NCBI GenBank assembly: GCA_028280225.1
Contig: JANQMF010000219.1
Location: forward strand, 1-53,623
Source: Pseudomonadales bacterium
Lineage (GTDB): Bacteria > Pseudomonadota > Gammaproteobacteria > Pseudomonadales > Azotimanducaceae
Direction: 5' to 3'
Length of the DNA: 53,623 nt
The translations under genes were made by a program, and so were the position numbers. A model generated the notes under the pieces. It did no database searches, was not told where the DNA came from, and was given only the letters and a program-made list of their open reading frames with translations. The stretch's first letter is position 1. Each line of letters starts with the position of its first letter. Below, piece after piece: positions 33,382 to 42,465 of this stretch.

Positions 33382-33444
33382 CCGGAGCTCACGCATGATG
33401 CGTGGATGTACCCGCTTAGATTTTCGAAAGTAAGGACAACTGCG

Positions 33445-34557
33445 ATGAGAATTGCCACATTTACTTTTCGCTCCATACCACAACGAAAGGGTTGTGCCGG
33501 GGTAGATAAGGTTTCTTTAGAACTTTATACCCGCCTGGCCGGCCGCGGTCATACCATTACCGCCTATAATCGTCTGTTCAAGGACGAAGAGCCCATCGGC
33601 GATACCTACAAAGGCATAACCACCAAAAACTTTTATACCCCCACCCGGGCAAAAGGTTTTGACTCCATCATCCACTCTTTTAAGGTGTGTTGGGACATTA
33701 TTGTCAACAACACGGCGGATCTGGTTCATATTCATAACACCGGTAACAGCCCCTTTGGCTTGTTGCTGCGCTTGTTCGGCAAAAAAGTGGTGCTCAGCCA
33801 GGACGGGGTTGACTGGCAGCGGGGGAAATGGCCCTGGTATGGCAGGGCTTACCTCTGGCTTACCGTCTTTATTACCGCATACGCCCCCCACCGAATTGTA
33901 TTCGACAGCATCTTCTACAAGCAGGACTTTGAAAAACGCTTTAACAAGACCTACGACTTTGTCGCCTGGGGTGCTGAGGTTGAAGAAGAAAATTTAAATA
34001 CGTCGGTGCTGGACGAATTTGATCTGTCTCCGGGAGAGTACTTTCTTTTTGTTGGGCGTTTTATTCCGGACAAGGGGCTACACTATCTGGTTCCTGCTTT
34101 TGAGCAACTGCAAACCGACAAAAAGCTGGTGCTGGTGGGTGGCGCCCCCAATCCGGCGGAATACGAAAAGTCTATCATGGCCACCCGGGATTCCCGGGTG
34201 GTATTTCCCGGATTTGTTTTTGGCGACCGTAATTTTTCGTTGATGAAGTATGCTTATGCCTATGTGCAGCCATCGGACATTGAAGGTCTGTCTCCGGTGG
34301 TACTGGAAAATATGGGGCTGGGCACACCCATCATCTGCAGCGATATTCCGGAAAATCAATTTGCCGTTGAAGACACCGCTATCACCTTTAAACAGGGTGA
34401 CACCAACAATCTGCGCGAGAAAATGCAATGGGCCCTGGATAACCCTGACGAGCTGAAAGGTTATGGCGATGCCGGCCGTGCCCGTGCCAAGGAGAAGTTC
34501 AACTGGGACTTGTGCGCGGATCAATATGAGGAGATTTTCCAACAACTCCTGGCATAA
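33445..34557 (+). CDS. Glycosyltransferase family 4
   Basis: 370 residues from ATG 33445; the open start at 33406 adds unconserved sequence. GT-B features include 'VDKVSLELYTRLAGRGHTI' near the N-terminus, 'LFVGRFIPDKGLHYLVPA', 'LVLVGGAPN' and 'QPSDIEGLSPVVLENMGLGTPIICSD' as the C-terminal donor-binding region with its EX7E-like glutamates. It probably adds one sugar of the EPS repeat. Specificity is unknown. It lies 63 bp after the preceding glycosyltransferase. Confidence 0.9.
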   Translation: MRIATFTFRSIPQRKGCAGVDKVSLELYTRLAGRGHTITAYNRLFKDEEPIGDTYKGITTKNFYTPTRAKGFDSIIHSFKVCWDIIVNNTADLVHIHNTGNSPFGLLLRLFGKKVVLSQDGVDWQRGKWPWYGRAYLWLTVFITAYAPHRIVFDSIFYKQDFEKRFNKTYDFVAWGAEVEEENLNTSVLDEFDLSPGEYFLFVGRFIPDKGLHYLVPAFEQLQTDKKLVLVGGAPNPAEYEKSIMATRDSRVVFPGFVFGDRNFSLMKYAYAYVQPSDIEGLSPVVLENMGLGTPIICSDIPENQFAVEDTAITFKQGDTNNLREKMQWALDNPDELKGYGDAGRARAKEKFNWDLCADQYEEIFQQLLA

Positions 34558-34679
34558 CCGGCACCGGTTGGATCAGCAGGTTGCGGGGCCAAAACCTGAA
34601 TGTGGTCTCGTTTATACATTGGATAGCGCGGTAAAATTCCACGCTGCAATTCGAATTCGCAGGTTGTTAAGGACAAACA

Positions 34680-35798
34680 ATGTATCGAGTAGGCATAGTC
34701 GGCTTGGGAAAGATGGGTATATCGCATTTTGCACTGGCAAATGCACACCCGGATGCTGAAGTGGTTGCCGTATGTGATACCACCCGTTACTTGCTGGACG
34801 TGGTGGAAAAATACGCATCAGTGACCACCTATAATAATCCCGAGGACATGTTCGCAAAAGCACAGCTGGATGCGGTGATCATCTCAACACCCACCCGCTT
34901 TCACGCCACCCTGGTCAAGCAAGCCATTGACGCCGGCGTGCATGTCTTCTGTGAAAAACCCTTTGTATTAACCTCATCCGAAGGTAATGCGCTGACCGAA
35001 GCTGCCGCTGATGCCGCCCTGGTGACCCAGGTGGGTTATCACTACAAATTTGTGGCTTCTTTTGCCGAAGTAAAACGTCTGCTGGATTTACAGGCGATTG
35101 GGCCGGTATCTCATTACCTTGCTGAAGCTTACGGCGGTGTTGTCCTTAAACCCCAGGGCTCCACCTGGCGCTCCAAACGGGAGCAGGGTGGGGGATGCCT
35201 GTACGACTATGCGGCACACCCCATCGACCTGGCAATCTGGTTGCTGGGCGAGCCGGCATCCGTTTCCGGCTCAACCCTGAACAGCGTATTTTCCAGGGAT
35301 GTAGATGACGAGGTGTACAGCACCCTGAACTACGCCAACGGCACAACCGGACATCTGGCGACCAATTGGTCCGACGAATCCCAACGCAAAATGTCCACCA
35401 AAATATCGATCTGGGGCGCAAACGGACACGTTGTTGCGGATCGTCAGGAACTGAAACTCTTTCTGGGCAAAAACGCGGACGTACCCGAAGGTTACAATCG
35501 CGGCTGGAATATGCGTTACACCACAGACCTTACGCCACCGGTCTGGTTTTACCTGCGTGGCGAAGAATATTCCGCCCAAATGGACTACTTTTTTGCATCC
35601 ATCACAGCCCAGCGCCTGGATGGCCTCAACCATTTTGCCCAGGCGTTAAAAACAGACCGGGTGATCGAATGTATTGTGAACAACGCTGAACAGCAGACGG
35701 TAACCCAGGTAGGGGACGCGCCGGTGATTGCCGCCCCCAGCCCGGCACCGGGCTTTATACAGAGATTTATACAGCTTTTTCAAAAGCGCACAAACTAA
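34680..35798 (+). CDS. Gfo/Idh/MocA-family sugar oxidoreductase
   Basis: 372 residues. The N-terminal Rossmann motif 'VGIVGLGKMGISHF' binds NAD(P). 'DAVIISTPTRFH' and the family lysine motif 'FCEKPF' (catalytic Lys) follow. 'GGCLYDYAAHPIDLAIWLLGEP' contains the catalytic His/Asp region. These enzymes oxidise or reduce sugars, including nucleotide sugars used in polysaccharides. In this setting a role in making an unusual sugar precursor is likely but not proven. The next gene, of unknown family, starts 12 bp downstream and probably acts in the same step. Confidence 0.9.
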   Translation: MYRVGIVGLGKMGISHFALANAHPDAEVVAVCDTTRYLLDVVEKYASVTTYNNPEDMFAKAQLDAVIISTPTRFHATLVKQAIDAGVHVFCEKPFVLTSSEGNALTEAAADAALVTQVGYHYKFVASFAEVKRLLDLQAIGPVSHYLAEAYGGVVLKPQGSTWRSKREQGGGCLYDYAAHPIDLAIWLLGEPASVSGSTLNSVFSRDVDDEVYSTLNYANGTTGHLATNWSDESQRKMSTKISIWGANGHVVADRQELKLFLGKNADVPEGYNRGWNMRYTTDLTPPVWFYLRGEEYSAQMDYFFASITAQRLDGLNHFAQALKTDRVIECIVNNAEQQTVTQVGDAPVIAAPSPAPGFIQRFIQLFQKRTN

Positions 35799-35810
35799 GG
35801 GGACACGGAC

Positions 35811-36680
35811 GTGGACAGACTTCTATTTGGGGATAATCAGTTTTTTGGTGTAAACCACATGTCGGAAGACAAGGCCCGTGCCCAGGCGATTAAATTCCAG
35901 GAGCAAGAAGCCATTGTGCAGGTGCTGGATAGCGCCTATGCGGAAGGGATTAACACATTCATGTGTACCACCCACGAACAAATGATCGGCATTTGTGATC
36001 ACTTCCGCGCTCATCCGGAAAAGTATGCTGATTTCAAGTTTTTCCCTTGTATGCCGTATGCACACAAGTATGCCAACGCCGTTACGGAAAAAGGCATGCT
36101 GGGTGCGGCACGGGACATGTTGCCTAATCAGTCCATTGTCAACTCGGTGCTCAAGGCCGGCAGTTCCATGGTGCGCAAGGACATTGATCACGTGGCCGGA
36201 TTGTTGGTGGATGCCGAAATGAAAATGTTTAACGGCTTAAGTACACCGGTGGTATTTCTGCAGAATATTGTTGTGGATTTGTTGTTGGGCCTTGGGGTCA
36301 ATGAAGCCTTTAAGATATTTGCCGATTACGTCAAAGCCAACTACAACGCCCAGCCGGGATTTATCACCATGAACTTGCCCCGGCTTGCCACGGCCCTGGA
36401 TGAGGTGGGGGTGGACAGCCCGGTCATCTGCGCAAACTTCAACAAAATCGGCTTCCGTATGTGCGGCAGCATCGACGAGTACAGAGCCCATGTTGAAAAG
36501 TACAATATACACTTTATCGCCATGTCAGTATTCGCCTCCGGGGCATTGGCACCTAAGGAAGCACTGGAGTGGATTGCTAAAGAACGTTGGGTAGAGTCTG
36601 TAGTCTTTGGCGCTTCAACACCATCAAATATCCGCAATTCCAAAGAAACTTTATTAAATGCAGACGCCCAGTTTGCCTAG
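35811..36680 (+). CDS. EPS-linked protein of unknown function, aldo/keto reductase-like barrel
   Basis: 289 residues from GTG 35811, 12 bp after the oxidoreductase gene. I do not recognise the exact family. The pattern 'LLFGDNQFFGVNH', 'AYAEGINTFMCT', 'SVFASGALAPKEALEWI' and 'SVVFGASTPSNIRNSKETL' follows the beta-alpha order of aldo/keto reductase-type barrels. The final segment resembles their cofactor-binding end ('GASSPEQ...'). The usual Asp-Tyr-Lys-His set could not be placed. It may be a non-redox relative. Tight coupling with the Gfo/Idh/MocA gene suggests joint action on a sugar. Confidence 0.6.
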   Translation: MDRLLFGDNQFFGVNHMSEDKARAQAIKFQEQEAIVQVLDSAYAEGINTFMCTTHEQMIGICDHFRAHPEKYADFKFFPCMPYAHKYANAVTEKGMLGAARDMLPNQSIVNSVLKAGSSMVRKDIDHVAGLLVDAEMKMFNGLSTPVVFLQNIVVDLLLGLGVNEAFKIFADYVKANYNAQPGFITMNLPRLATALDEVGVDSPVICANFNKIGFRMCGSIDEYRAHVEKYNIHFIAMSVFASGALAPKEALEWIAKERWVESVVFGASTPSNIRNSKETLLNADAQFA

Positions 36681-36692
36681 CAGGTTTTTCGT

Positions 36693-37925
36693 CTAAGATA
36701 CCGGGGTTACCGCCTGCCCGGCGCTCTTACACAGAGCCGCCTCTACATCGTCAATAAGCATGCTGTAGCTGCGGTTGTTTTGCACCCACGGCCTGCCGCG
36801 CCTACCCATCTGTGCAGCCATCTGCGGATCGTTTAACAACGTGGCGATGGCATCGGCAAATTCATCCGCATCCCACTGTACACACAAACCCGCGCCACTT
36901 TCTTCCAGAACTTGACGTTGGTCGGGATGGTCATTGGCCACCACGGGCATTTCCAGGGCCATGTACTCTAACAACTTAGTGGGTGAGGTGGAATTCAGCA
37001 CCGGAGTGGGGTAGAAGGGAGAAACACACACCCCCGCTTGTTTAACAACGTCCAGGGCCTTCTCTCTGGGCAGCAACCCCAGCATGACCAGATCGTCTTC
37101 AACCTGCAAACGTTGGGCCGCGTCCAGAATTTCCGCTTCGTCTTCCGGTTCGTTGCCACCACCCACAATATACAGCTTGACCCCGGGCACCAGATTGCGG
37201 ACCTTGGCCAAAACTTCAACCAGGAAAGACAAACGCCGCATTCTGTCCAGGGTACCTAGATACAAAAAGCTTTTGCCATGGTTAAGCAGGTCCTCCGGAC
37301 GGTTATTTTGCGCCAGTAGTTCATCTTCCACACCCATGGGAACAGGTGTGGTTTTATCAGCCACGGCCACCCTGGCGCAGACATCGCGCTTCATTTGCTG
37401 ACTCTGGACAAATATATGGTTCGCCTTTGGCAGCAACCAGCGGTACAGGACATTTTCGTAAGCCTTGCCGCGAATGTAATAAAGCACACGGTACAGGGTG
37501 CTGTCCGCCCGAGCGGATTTGTCCAGATAGTCCTCAGGGAAGGGCCAGGACAACCAGAAAACAAAGGGGACTTTATAGACCTGAGCCGCCACCAGCCCAA
37601 TCATGCCCGAGACAAATTTGTCTTTAACAATCAAACAGTTGTAGTCACCGGCGCGTAACTTGCCGAATACGGATAAATCATGGCTCATGGCCAGCAGGTG
37701 TTTAAACACGCGGGAAAAGAGTGATGTGCCGGTATTGGTGCGCCCGGCAAAAACCTGGCCGCCTTGCCACTGGGCCACCAGATTACCGGGAATTTCCTCT
37801 TCTGCCTGAAGAATACAGTCCACCTGGTGCCCCCGCGCAACCATTTGTTCACCCAGGAGTTTGGTGACGTCGATACGCCAGGGCGGATACATATCCGAAG
37901 ACATCATCAATGCTTTGACCTTCAT
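36693..37925 (-). CDS. Glycosyltransferase family 4
   Basis: 410 residues from the ATG at 37925 ('MKVKALMMSSDMYPPW'); the frame is open for 56 more codons upstream, but those overlap the preceding gene and are not conserved. GT-B signs include 'DVTKLLGEQMVARGHQVDC', 'YLGTLDRMRRLSFLVEVLAKV', 'LYIVGGGNEPEDEAEI' and 'PFYPTPVLNSTSPTKLLEYMALEMPVVAND'. Last of three minus-strand genes inserted in the otherwise plus-strand EPS region; a 7-bp gap separates it from the preceding one. Likely adds one sugar; specificity unknown. Confidence 0.88.
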   Translation of the reverse strand: MKVKALMMSSDMYPPWRIDVTKLLGEQMVARGHQVDCILQAEEEIPGNLVAQWQGGQVFAGRTNTGTSLFSRVFKHLLAMSHDLSVFGKLRAGDYNCLIVKDKFVSGMIGLVAAQVYKVPFVFWLSWPFPEDYLDKSARADSTLYRVLYYIRGKAYENVLYRWLLPKANHIFVQSQQMKRDVCARVAVADKTTPVPMGVEDELLAQNNRPEDLLNHGKSFLYLGTLDRMRRLSFLVEVLAKVRNLVPGVKLYIVGGGNEPEDEAEILDAAQRLQVEDDLVMLGLLPREKALDVVKQAGVCVSPFYPTPVLNSTSPTKLLEYMALEMPVVANDHPDQRQVLEESGAGLCVQWDADEFADAIATLLNDPQMAAQMGRRGRPWVQNNRSYSMLIDDVEAALCKSAGQAVTPVS

Positions 37926-37932
37926 GGATCGA

Positions 37933-39072
37933 TTACGCCTGATTCTTGTGCCGGGTATGCGCGGTGTTGACCACAAGTTGAGCCAGCTTTTCCCCCCAGG
38001 CGATGGAATGTGACGCCCATACGTATTTGTGGGCCTGGCAGGCAATCGCCAACCGCTGGGATTCATTGTCCGCAAATTTGCTGATCTGGTCACACAGCTC
38101 GGTCATTGAAGAAGCGCTGAAACCAACCCCTCGAGCATTCATACCCTGATCCACCGGATCAACACCCAGGGTCATGACCACAGCGCCATTGGACCAGGCT
38201 TCGATAAAGGTATTCGGAAAACCTTCCACAAAACTGGTGTTTACGTGGATGGCAGCCTGTTCCATTTCCCGCTGGACGCCGTCGCGGTCCAACTCACCCA
38301 AATAACTGAAGTTGGGCAGGCGCTCACCTTCTGCCAGGGCATCAATATGGCGTTGGGATTCCGGCGCGCGGCCGGCCATCAAAAACTGGATGTCGTCCCG
38401 GTGGACAAAGTCTTTGGCCAACTCAATAAATAGCTCCGGACGTTTGACATCCTTCAAGTTGGCCAGCCACAAAACCCGCATCGGTCCATTGGGCTTTTCC
38501 GGCATATTTTCTTTCAGTTCTTGAAACGGAGGGACCACCAGATCGCTGGAGAGTCCAAACGCCGACAGCAACACATCCGCCTGTTTCTGATTTTGCGCAA
38601 TATGGTGGGTAGCGCCTTTCATGCCGCGCAACCCCAGTGTGTGCTCCAGGCAGAGCACCGGAAACGCTCTGGTAATGCGCTGATCAGGAAACAGACCTGT
38701 CTCGATGTCCATATCGCTGGCGCAGTGAAAAACAAAGGGTACCTGATTTGCCTTGGCGTATTGGGCACAGACGTAGGTATAGCTTTGACGCATGGTCTGA
38801 TACACCACATCCGGCTGGATACGCCCCAGAGCCGCACGCAAATCCGCCTGGTCCCGGTACAATATGCGCCGTTGCGCATCCGCTGCATCCGAAATCGCCT
38901 GGACCTGATAGTTCAGGCCACCGGTGCGCGTGTTGTCTACCCGTTTGGCCAGATAGACAACCTCGGCCCCTGCCTTAGCTAATTCGTTACTCAGAATATG
39001 GGATTGGTACTGGGCGCCACCCATCACCGCTGAGGTGTGATTTTCCGTGACCACACAAACTGTATTGCTCAT
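37933..39072 (-). CDS. Glycosyltransferase family 4
   Basis: 379 residues from the ATG at 39072, which overlaps the stop of the sulfotransferase gene by 4 bp (ATGA), a clear sign of translational coupling. Features include 'GGAQYQSHILSNELAKAG' at the start, 'RVLWLANLKDVKRPELFIELA' and 'FLMAGRAPES' in the donor domain, and 'NTSFVEGFPNTFIEAWSNGAVVMTLG' as the EX7E-like region. It would act on the EPS repeat. Specificity is unknown. Confidence 0.88.
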   Translation of the reverse strand: MSNTVCVVTENHTSAVMGGAQYQSHILSNELAKAGAEVVYLAKRVDNTRTGGLNYQVQAISDAADAQRRILYRDQADLRAALGRIQPDVVYQTMRQSYTYVCAQYAKANQVPFVFHCASDMDIETGLFPDQRITRAFPVLCLEHTLGLRGMKGATHHIAQNQKQADVLLSAFGLSSDLVVPPFQELKENMPEKPNGPMRVLWLANLKDVKRPELFIELAKDFVHRDDIQFLMAGRAPESQRHIDALAEGERLPNFSYLGELDRDGVQREMEQAAIHVNTSFVEGFPNTFIEAWSNGAVVMTLGVDPVDQGMNARGVGFSASSMTELCDQISKFADNESQRLAIACQAHKYVWASHSIAWGEKLAQLVVNTAHTRHKNQA

Positions 39073-39923
39073 GCCGCCCGCTCCGCGACAGGTGTGCACA
39101 ACTGTCTCACTTGTTCGTACACCGGCAGAGCTGTTTTACTGATTTGCCGTGCAATTGAAGTTTCAAAGGGTTTTTCGGCATAGGAGTTCTGGCGCTTAAC
39201 CGAAGCGGCTACCGCCGGGTTGAGCGTTGCACCCACAAAGTTGAACGCAAGGTTTAAGCCCTGCTCGGGGTTGGCCAACAAATCATCATAGTCGAGCACC
39301 AGGAGCTGTTCAGCGGGTATCATCTCGGCAATGTCGAGAATTTGCCGGCTTTTACCGGCATAGGCGCTGCAAGCCCGCTCGGCATATCGCACCCCCAGGG
39401 GCCAGGGATATTTTGAGTTGCTGACACGCTCATCAGCAGACTCCGGAAACAACCCACAATCCTGGTACAGCTCGTTCAACGCAAAATTTTTCCAGTTGTA
39501 GAGCATGGAGCGGATCACCGAGTCCGGGTGGCGCACCAACCAGATCAGCTTCTGTTGGGGTCCAATATTCCGGTACTCGGGATAACGTTCGTTCAAATAA
39601 GTGGTTTGAAAACAATACTGATTCTGCTTGGGCAGGGTGATGACCCCACACAGGGCCAGGGCGGCATCCAGTTCGTCATCCGCGGTAATTTTCAACGCGG
39701 TATAACCTTGGGACTCGGCGATGACCCGGGTTAACATGGTTGTTCCCGAGCGCTGACACCCGGCAATCATCACCGACGTGGGATAATCGCCCAGGCAGGA
39801 CAACAGGGGGCCTGACTGCGCACGCGGACCATGGTGGAATTTCTTCCAGGTCTTCAATTGATGAACGCTTCTTTTTTCCTGATCAGACAGATCATTCAAG
39901 GTGATAGAGGTATTACGATCCAT
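39069..39923 (-). CDS. Sulfotransferase-family protein (second in EPS region)
   Basis: 284 residues. 'MIAGCQRSGTTMLTR' is the PAPS 5'-phosphosulfate loop. 'LIWLVRHPDSVIRSMLYNW' carries the 3'-phosphate Arg and Ser. 'LLVLDYDDLLANPEQGL' is the usual later motif. It is unlike the sulfotransferase at 26434 in sequence and comes from another subfamily, so it is probably not a recent duplicate. First gene of the minus-strand trio with two glycosyltransferases, coupled by a 4-bp overlap. It may sulfate the sugar that they add. Confidence 0.85.
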   Translation of the reverse strand: MDRNTSITLNDLSDQEKRSVHQLKTWKKFHHGPRAQSGPLLSCLGDYPTSVMIAGCQRSGTTMLTRVIAESQGYTALKITADDELDAALALCGVITLPKQNQYCFQTTYLNERYPEYRNIGPQQKLIWLVRHPDSVIRSMLYNWKNFALNELYQDCGLFPESADERVSNSKYPWPLGVRYAERACSAYAGKSRQILDIAEMIPAEQLLVLDYDDLLANPEQGLNLAFNFVGATLNPAVAASVKRQNSYAEKPFETSIARQISKTALPVYEQVRQLCTPVAERAA

Positions 39924-40224
39924 GAAACCTAACTACGTGTGTGAAAAACGTCTTTGCTTTCCAGCAAGTTTATGGGTGCGCATGATAAACCAAAAACTCA
40001 AAGCTCAGGTTACGCAAGTTTGCAGCTTTATGGGTCCCGGCTGACTTTTTACCCATATTGTTATCCATTACACAATTAGGGTAGATATTTACATCTACAG
40101 CGAGGATATTAGGTAACATTTGGCATAATTCCGGAAAAAATCCGCCCGGATTGCCGGTTTGCGGCGTTTTTCCAGCGGGATTTCGACTCCGCAGCCATAG
40201 CGAGGCCAATAACAAGTTGGGGCC
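39924..40224. other. Divergent promoter region inside the EPS locus
   Basis: About 300 bp between the minus-strand sulfotransferase and the plus-strand polymerase. It is AT-rich up to about 40140. It holds the inverted repeat GTAGAT-(6)-ATCTAC at 40081-40098 and a weaker AATCC-(4)-GGATT at 40139-40152. TGGCATAATTCCGG near 40121 resembles half of a sigma-54 site but lacks the GC at -12. No credible gene is present. Confidence 0.45.
40081..40098. promoter_or_regulatory. Inverted repeat in the divergent promoter region
   Basis: GTAGAT-ATTTAC-ATCTAC, six-base perfect arms around a six-base centre, about 127 bp before the polymerase start. The spacing fits a dimeric regulator site. Confidence 0.4.
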
Positions 40225-41676
40225 ATGAAAAAGTTCTTAATGTGTCTACTTCTTATCCCACTGTTTGGGATCAGGTACCTGATTCGGTTCTTTCCCGACC
40301 AGGAAGGCATATTACTTTACCTGCCCGATGCCTGTATTGCCTTGGCCACCGTGTTCATCTTTATGAAGATGATTTCCTCGGAAGTCTATCTCCGCATTCC
40401 GGCTCGTTACTTGCTTATTTTTGTGGGCTTTATTTTCCTTGTTTTATGCGGGTTTATTGTCAACAACGTTCAACCCGACGTTATTTTTGCGGGAATCCGC
40501 ATGTACTTTAAGTACGTGCCTATCTTTTTGCTGCCAATCGTCTATTCATTTGACAGATCTGATTATAAATTCCTCTTTGTGCTGCTGGGTTTGCTCCTGC
40601 TGGTGCAATTACCGGTTACCGTCTACCAGCGTTTCTTCGAATTTGGTGCAGTGGATGTGGGTTCGTTTGGCGGTTGGACCAACGGGGATACCATTGTGGG
40701 TACGTTGGAAAACCCGGCGTCAATTACTTTGTTTGCCCTGTCAGCCGTTGTTCTGGCCATTAGTTTCTTCCTGGCAGGCAAGCTGAACGTTAATTTGCTT
40801 GCAATCATTGTTGGCCTGGCACTGATTCCGATTGCGTTGTGTGAAACAAAAATTACCCCGGTGGTGTTACCCATCACCATTTTTTACCTGCTTTTCCTCT
40901 ATCGGGATGTGGTATCCGCTGGACGAATCATCACCATCGGCGTGGCTGTTTCCGTGTTTTTATCCGGCTTTGTGGTGGCCTACGACCAGCTATACGGTGA
41001 CGGCCGGGGCGGCTACTTAAATTTTATGACCTCCAAAGAACAGACCATGGACACCTACAATCTGACCGGGGTGCGCGGGAAGAAATTCAGGTTGGAGCGG
41101 GAGGTTAAAGGCATTGTTGGCGAACCGGTTAACGATCTGAAATCCGGGGGTAAGGTAGACCATCAATTCGGTGGCACCCGGGTGGGACGTATAGACAGTA
41201 TTATCCTGCCGTTTGACATGCTGCTGCCGGAACATTGGCTGCGTTTCCTGTTAGGACTGGGCATTGGCAGCACCGTGAGCGAATTTGGGGAAGGGGGCAA
41301 GTACCTTTACGTATCTAAAGATCTGGGTGGTGTGCAGACAGAATTTGCCTTGCTGATATGGGAAACCGGGTTGTTTGGCTTGCTGCTTTATGCGGCATTT
41401 ATCGTCACCATCCTGAAATACGTGACCTTCCAGAAATTTGAGGATCCCTATTTACGGGCCATTAACGCTGCTTTTGGCGCCATATTGCTGCTTTGGCTAT
41501 TCTCATTTATCTACAAATCGCTGTTATCCGGTCTGCCCTCCACCCAGGCACTGTTTATGCTGACCAGTGGGTGTATCGTTAACACCGAGATACAACTGGC
41601 TGCCCAAAAGGTCAAAAAGCGAAGCCAGGCGCGCGCTGCCCAATTTGCCACCATTACCACTCACATGGGCACATGA
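40225..41676 (+). CDS. Wzy-like / O-antigen-ligase-family EPS polymerase
   Basis: 483 residues with about ten membrane segments and one large loop (~265-345) between hydrophobic blocks, rich in Gly, Arg and Lys. This is the usual plan of Wzy and O-antigen ligase (WaaL) proteins. 'SITLFALSAVVLAI' and 'VQTEFALLIWETGLFGLLLYA' fit the C-terminal block of the family. It would link lipid-carried repeats into polymer at the periplasmic face. Sequence alone does not separate polymerase from ligase; the Wza/Wzc genes next door favour polymerase. The gene has its own upstream region. Confidence 0.82.
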   Translation: MKKFLMCLLLIPLFGIRYLIRFFPDQEGILLYLPDACIALATVFIFMKMISSEVYLRIPARYLLIFVGFIFLVLCGFIVNNVQPDVIFAGIRMYFKYVPIFLLPIVYSFDRSDYKFLFVLLGLLLLVQLPVTVYQRFFEFGAVDVGSFGGWTNGDTIVGTLENPASITLFALSAVVLAISFFLAGKLNVNLLAIIVGLALIPIALCETKITPVVLPITIFYLLFLYRDVVSAGRIITIGVAVSVFLSGFVVAYDQLYGDGRGGYLNFMTSKEQTMDTYNLTGVRGKKFRLEREVKGIVGEPVNDLKSGGKVDHQFGGTRVGRIDSIILPFDMLLPEHWLRFLLGLGIGSTVSEFGEGGKYLYVSKDLGGVQTEFALLIWETGLFGLLLYAAFIVTILKYVTFQKFEDPYLRAINAAFGAILLLWLFSFIYKSLLSGLPSTQALFMLTSGCIVNTEIQLAAQKVKKRSQARAAQFATITTHMGT

Positions 41677-41865
41677 TCGCTTTACATAACCAACACAAGA
41701 ACAATCAGGCCTTTTGTTAAACTGAGTTTGGTCAAGTGTGGGAAGACTCACCTTGGTAGAACGCGTTAGTCGATACAGACTGTGGCGGGGGTGGTAATCT
41801 TAGGGGCATCCTCGCCATAAGTGACGAGTTCAACAACCTTCAGTTTCGAGTAACAAGGAAGAAAA

Positions 41866-42465
41866 GTGCGTTTATTAAGACTAAGTTTAGCTGGCGTATT
41901 AGCCATTTTTCTCTCTATCAGCGGGTCGTTAATGGGCTTCCAGGTGGCCAGTGCAGAAACTGCGCAGCCTGCCGGAGCAGACCCGGAGTACAGGATTTCT
42001 GCGGAAGATCTTCTGGAAATATCGGTGTGGAGAGAGGAAGACCTGCAACGTCAAGTTGTGGTCAGGCCGGACGGGGGTATTTCCTTCCCCCTGGTGGGGG
42101 AAATTGCCGCGGCAGGGCTGACTTCTGCTGAATTGGAAGAAGAAATTGCAAGCAAACTTAAGACCTATGTGCCCGACGCGGTGGTTTCGGTCTCTGTGCT
42201 GGAAGTACGCGGACTTAAAATTTATGTTACCGGTCAAGTACGAAATCCCGGGCAATTTCTGGTGGCGCGTTACATAGACATCGTGCAAGCCATCACCATT
42301 GCCGGCGGTTTTAGTCCCTTTGCCAAGAAGGGAGACATTAAGGTCGTGCGCCGGGTTAACGGCAGAGAGAAAACGTTTGAATTTAACTATGGTCGTTACA
42401 TCAAAGGTAGGGACCTGGATAAGAACATTATGTTGGAGGCTGACGATGTTGTCTTGGTTCCATAA
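41866..42465 (+). CDS. Wza-type polysaccharide export protein of the XrtA system
   Basis: 199 residues from GTG 41866, with AAGGAAGAAA just upstream. A signal sequence (~1-31, cut near 'VASAET') is followed by the polysaccharide-export domain 'YRISAEDLLEISVWREEDLQRQVVVRPDGGISFPLVGEI' region, then one SLBB-like domain ('IYVTGQVRNPGQFLV', 'AITIAGGFSPFAKK'). The protein is short compared with Wza of E. coli (~380), as is usual for XrtA-linked exporters. No lipobox Cys is evident. It forms the periplasmic/outer-membrane exit for the EPS. The next gene overlaps its end by 20 bp. Confidence 0.92.
   Translation: MRLLRLSLAGVLAIFLSISGSLMGFQVASAETAQPAGADPEYRISAEDLLEISVWREEDLQRQVVVRPDGGISFPLVGEIAAAGLTSAELEEEIASKLKTYVPDAVVSVSVLEVRGLKIYVTGQVRNPGQFLVARYIDIVQAITIAGGFSPFAKKGDIKVVRRVNGREKTFEFNYGRYIKGRDLDKNIMLEADDVVLVP

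Noticed and set aside
32509-33483. 324-codon open frame on the minus strand over a GT4 gene
   Set aside because: Shadow of the glycosyltransferase frame. No domain is visible and it spans the start of the next gene.
42299-42445. Upstream extension of the outer-membrane barrel gene
   Set aside because: It lies inside the Wza gene and has no signal peptide. The ATG at 42446 is followed directly by one.
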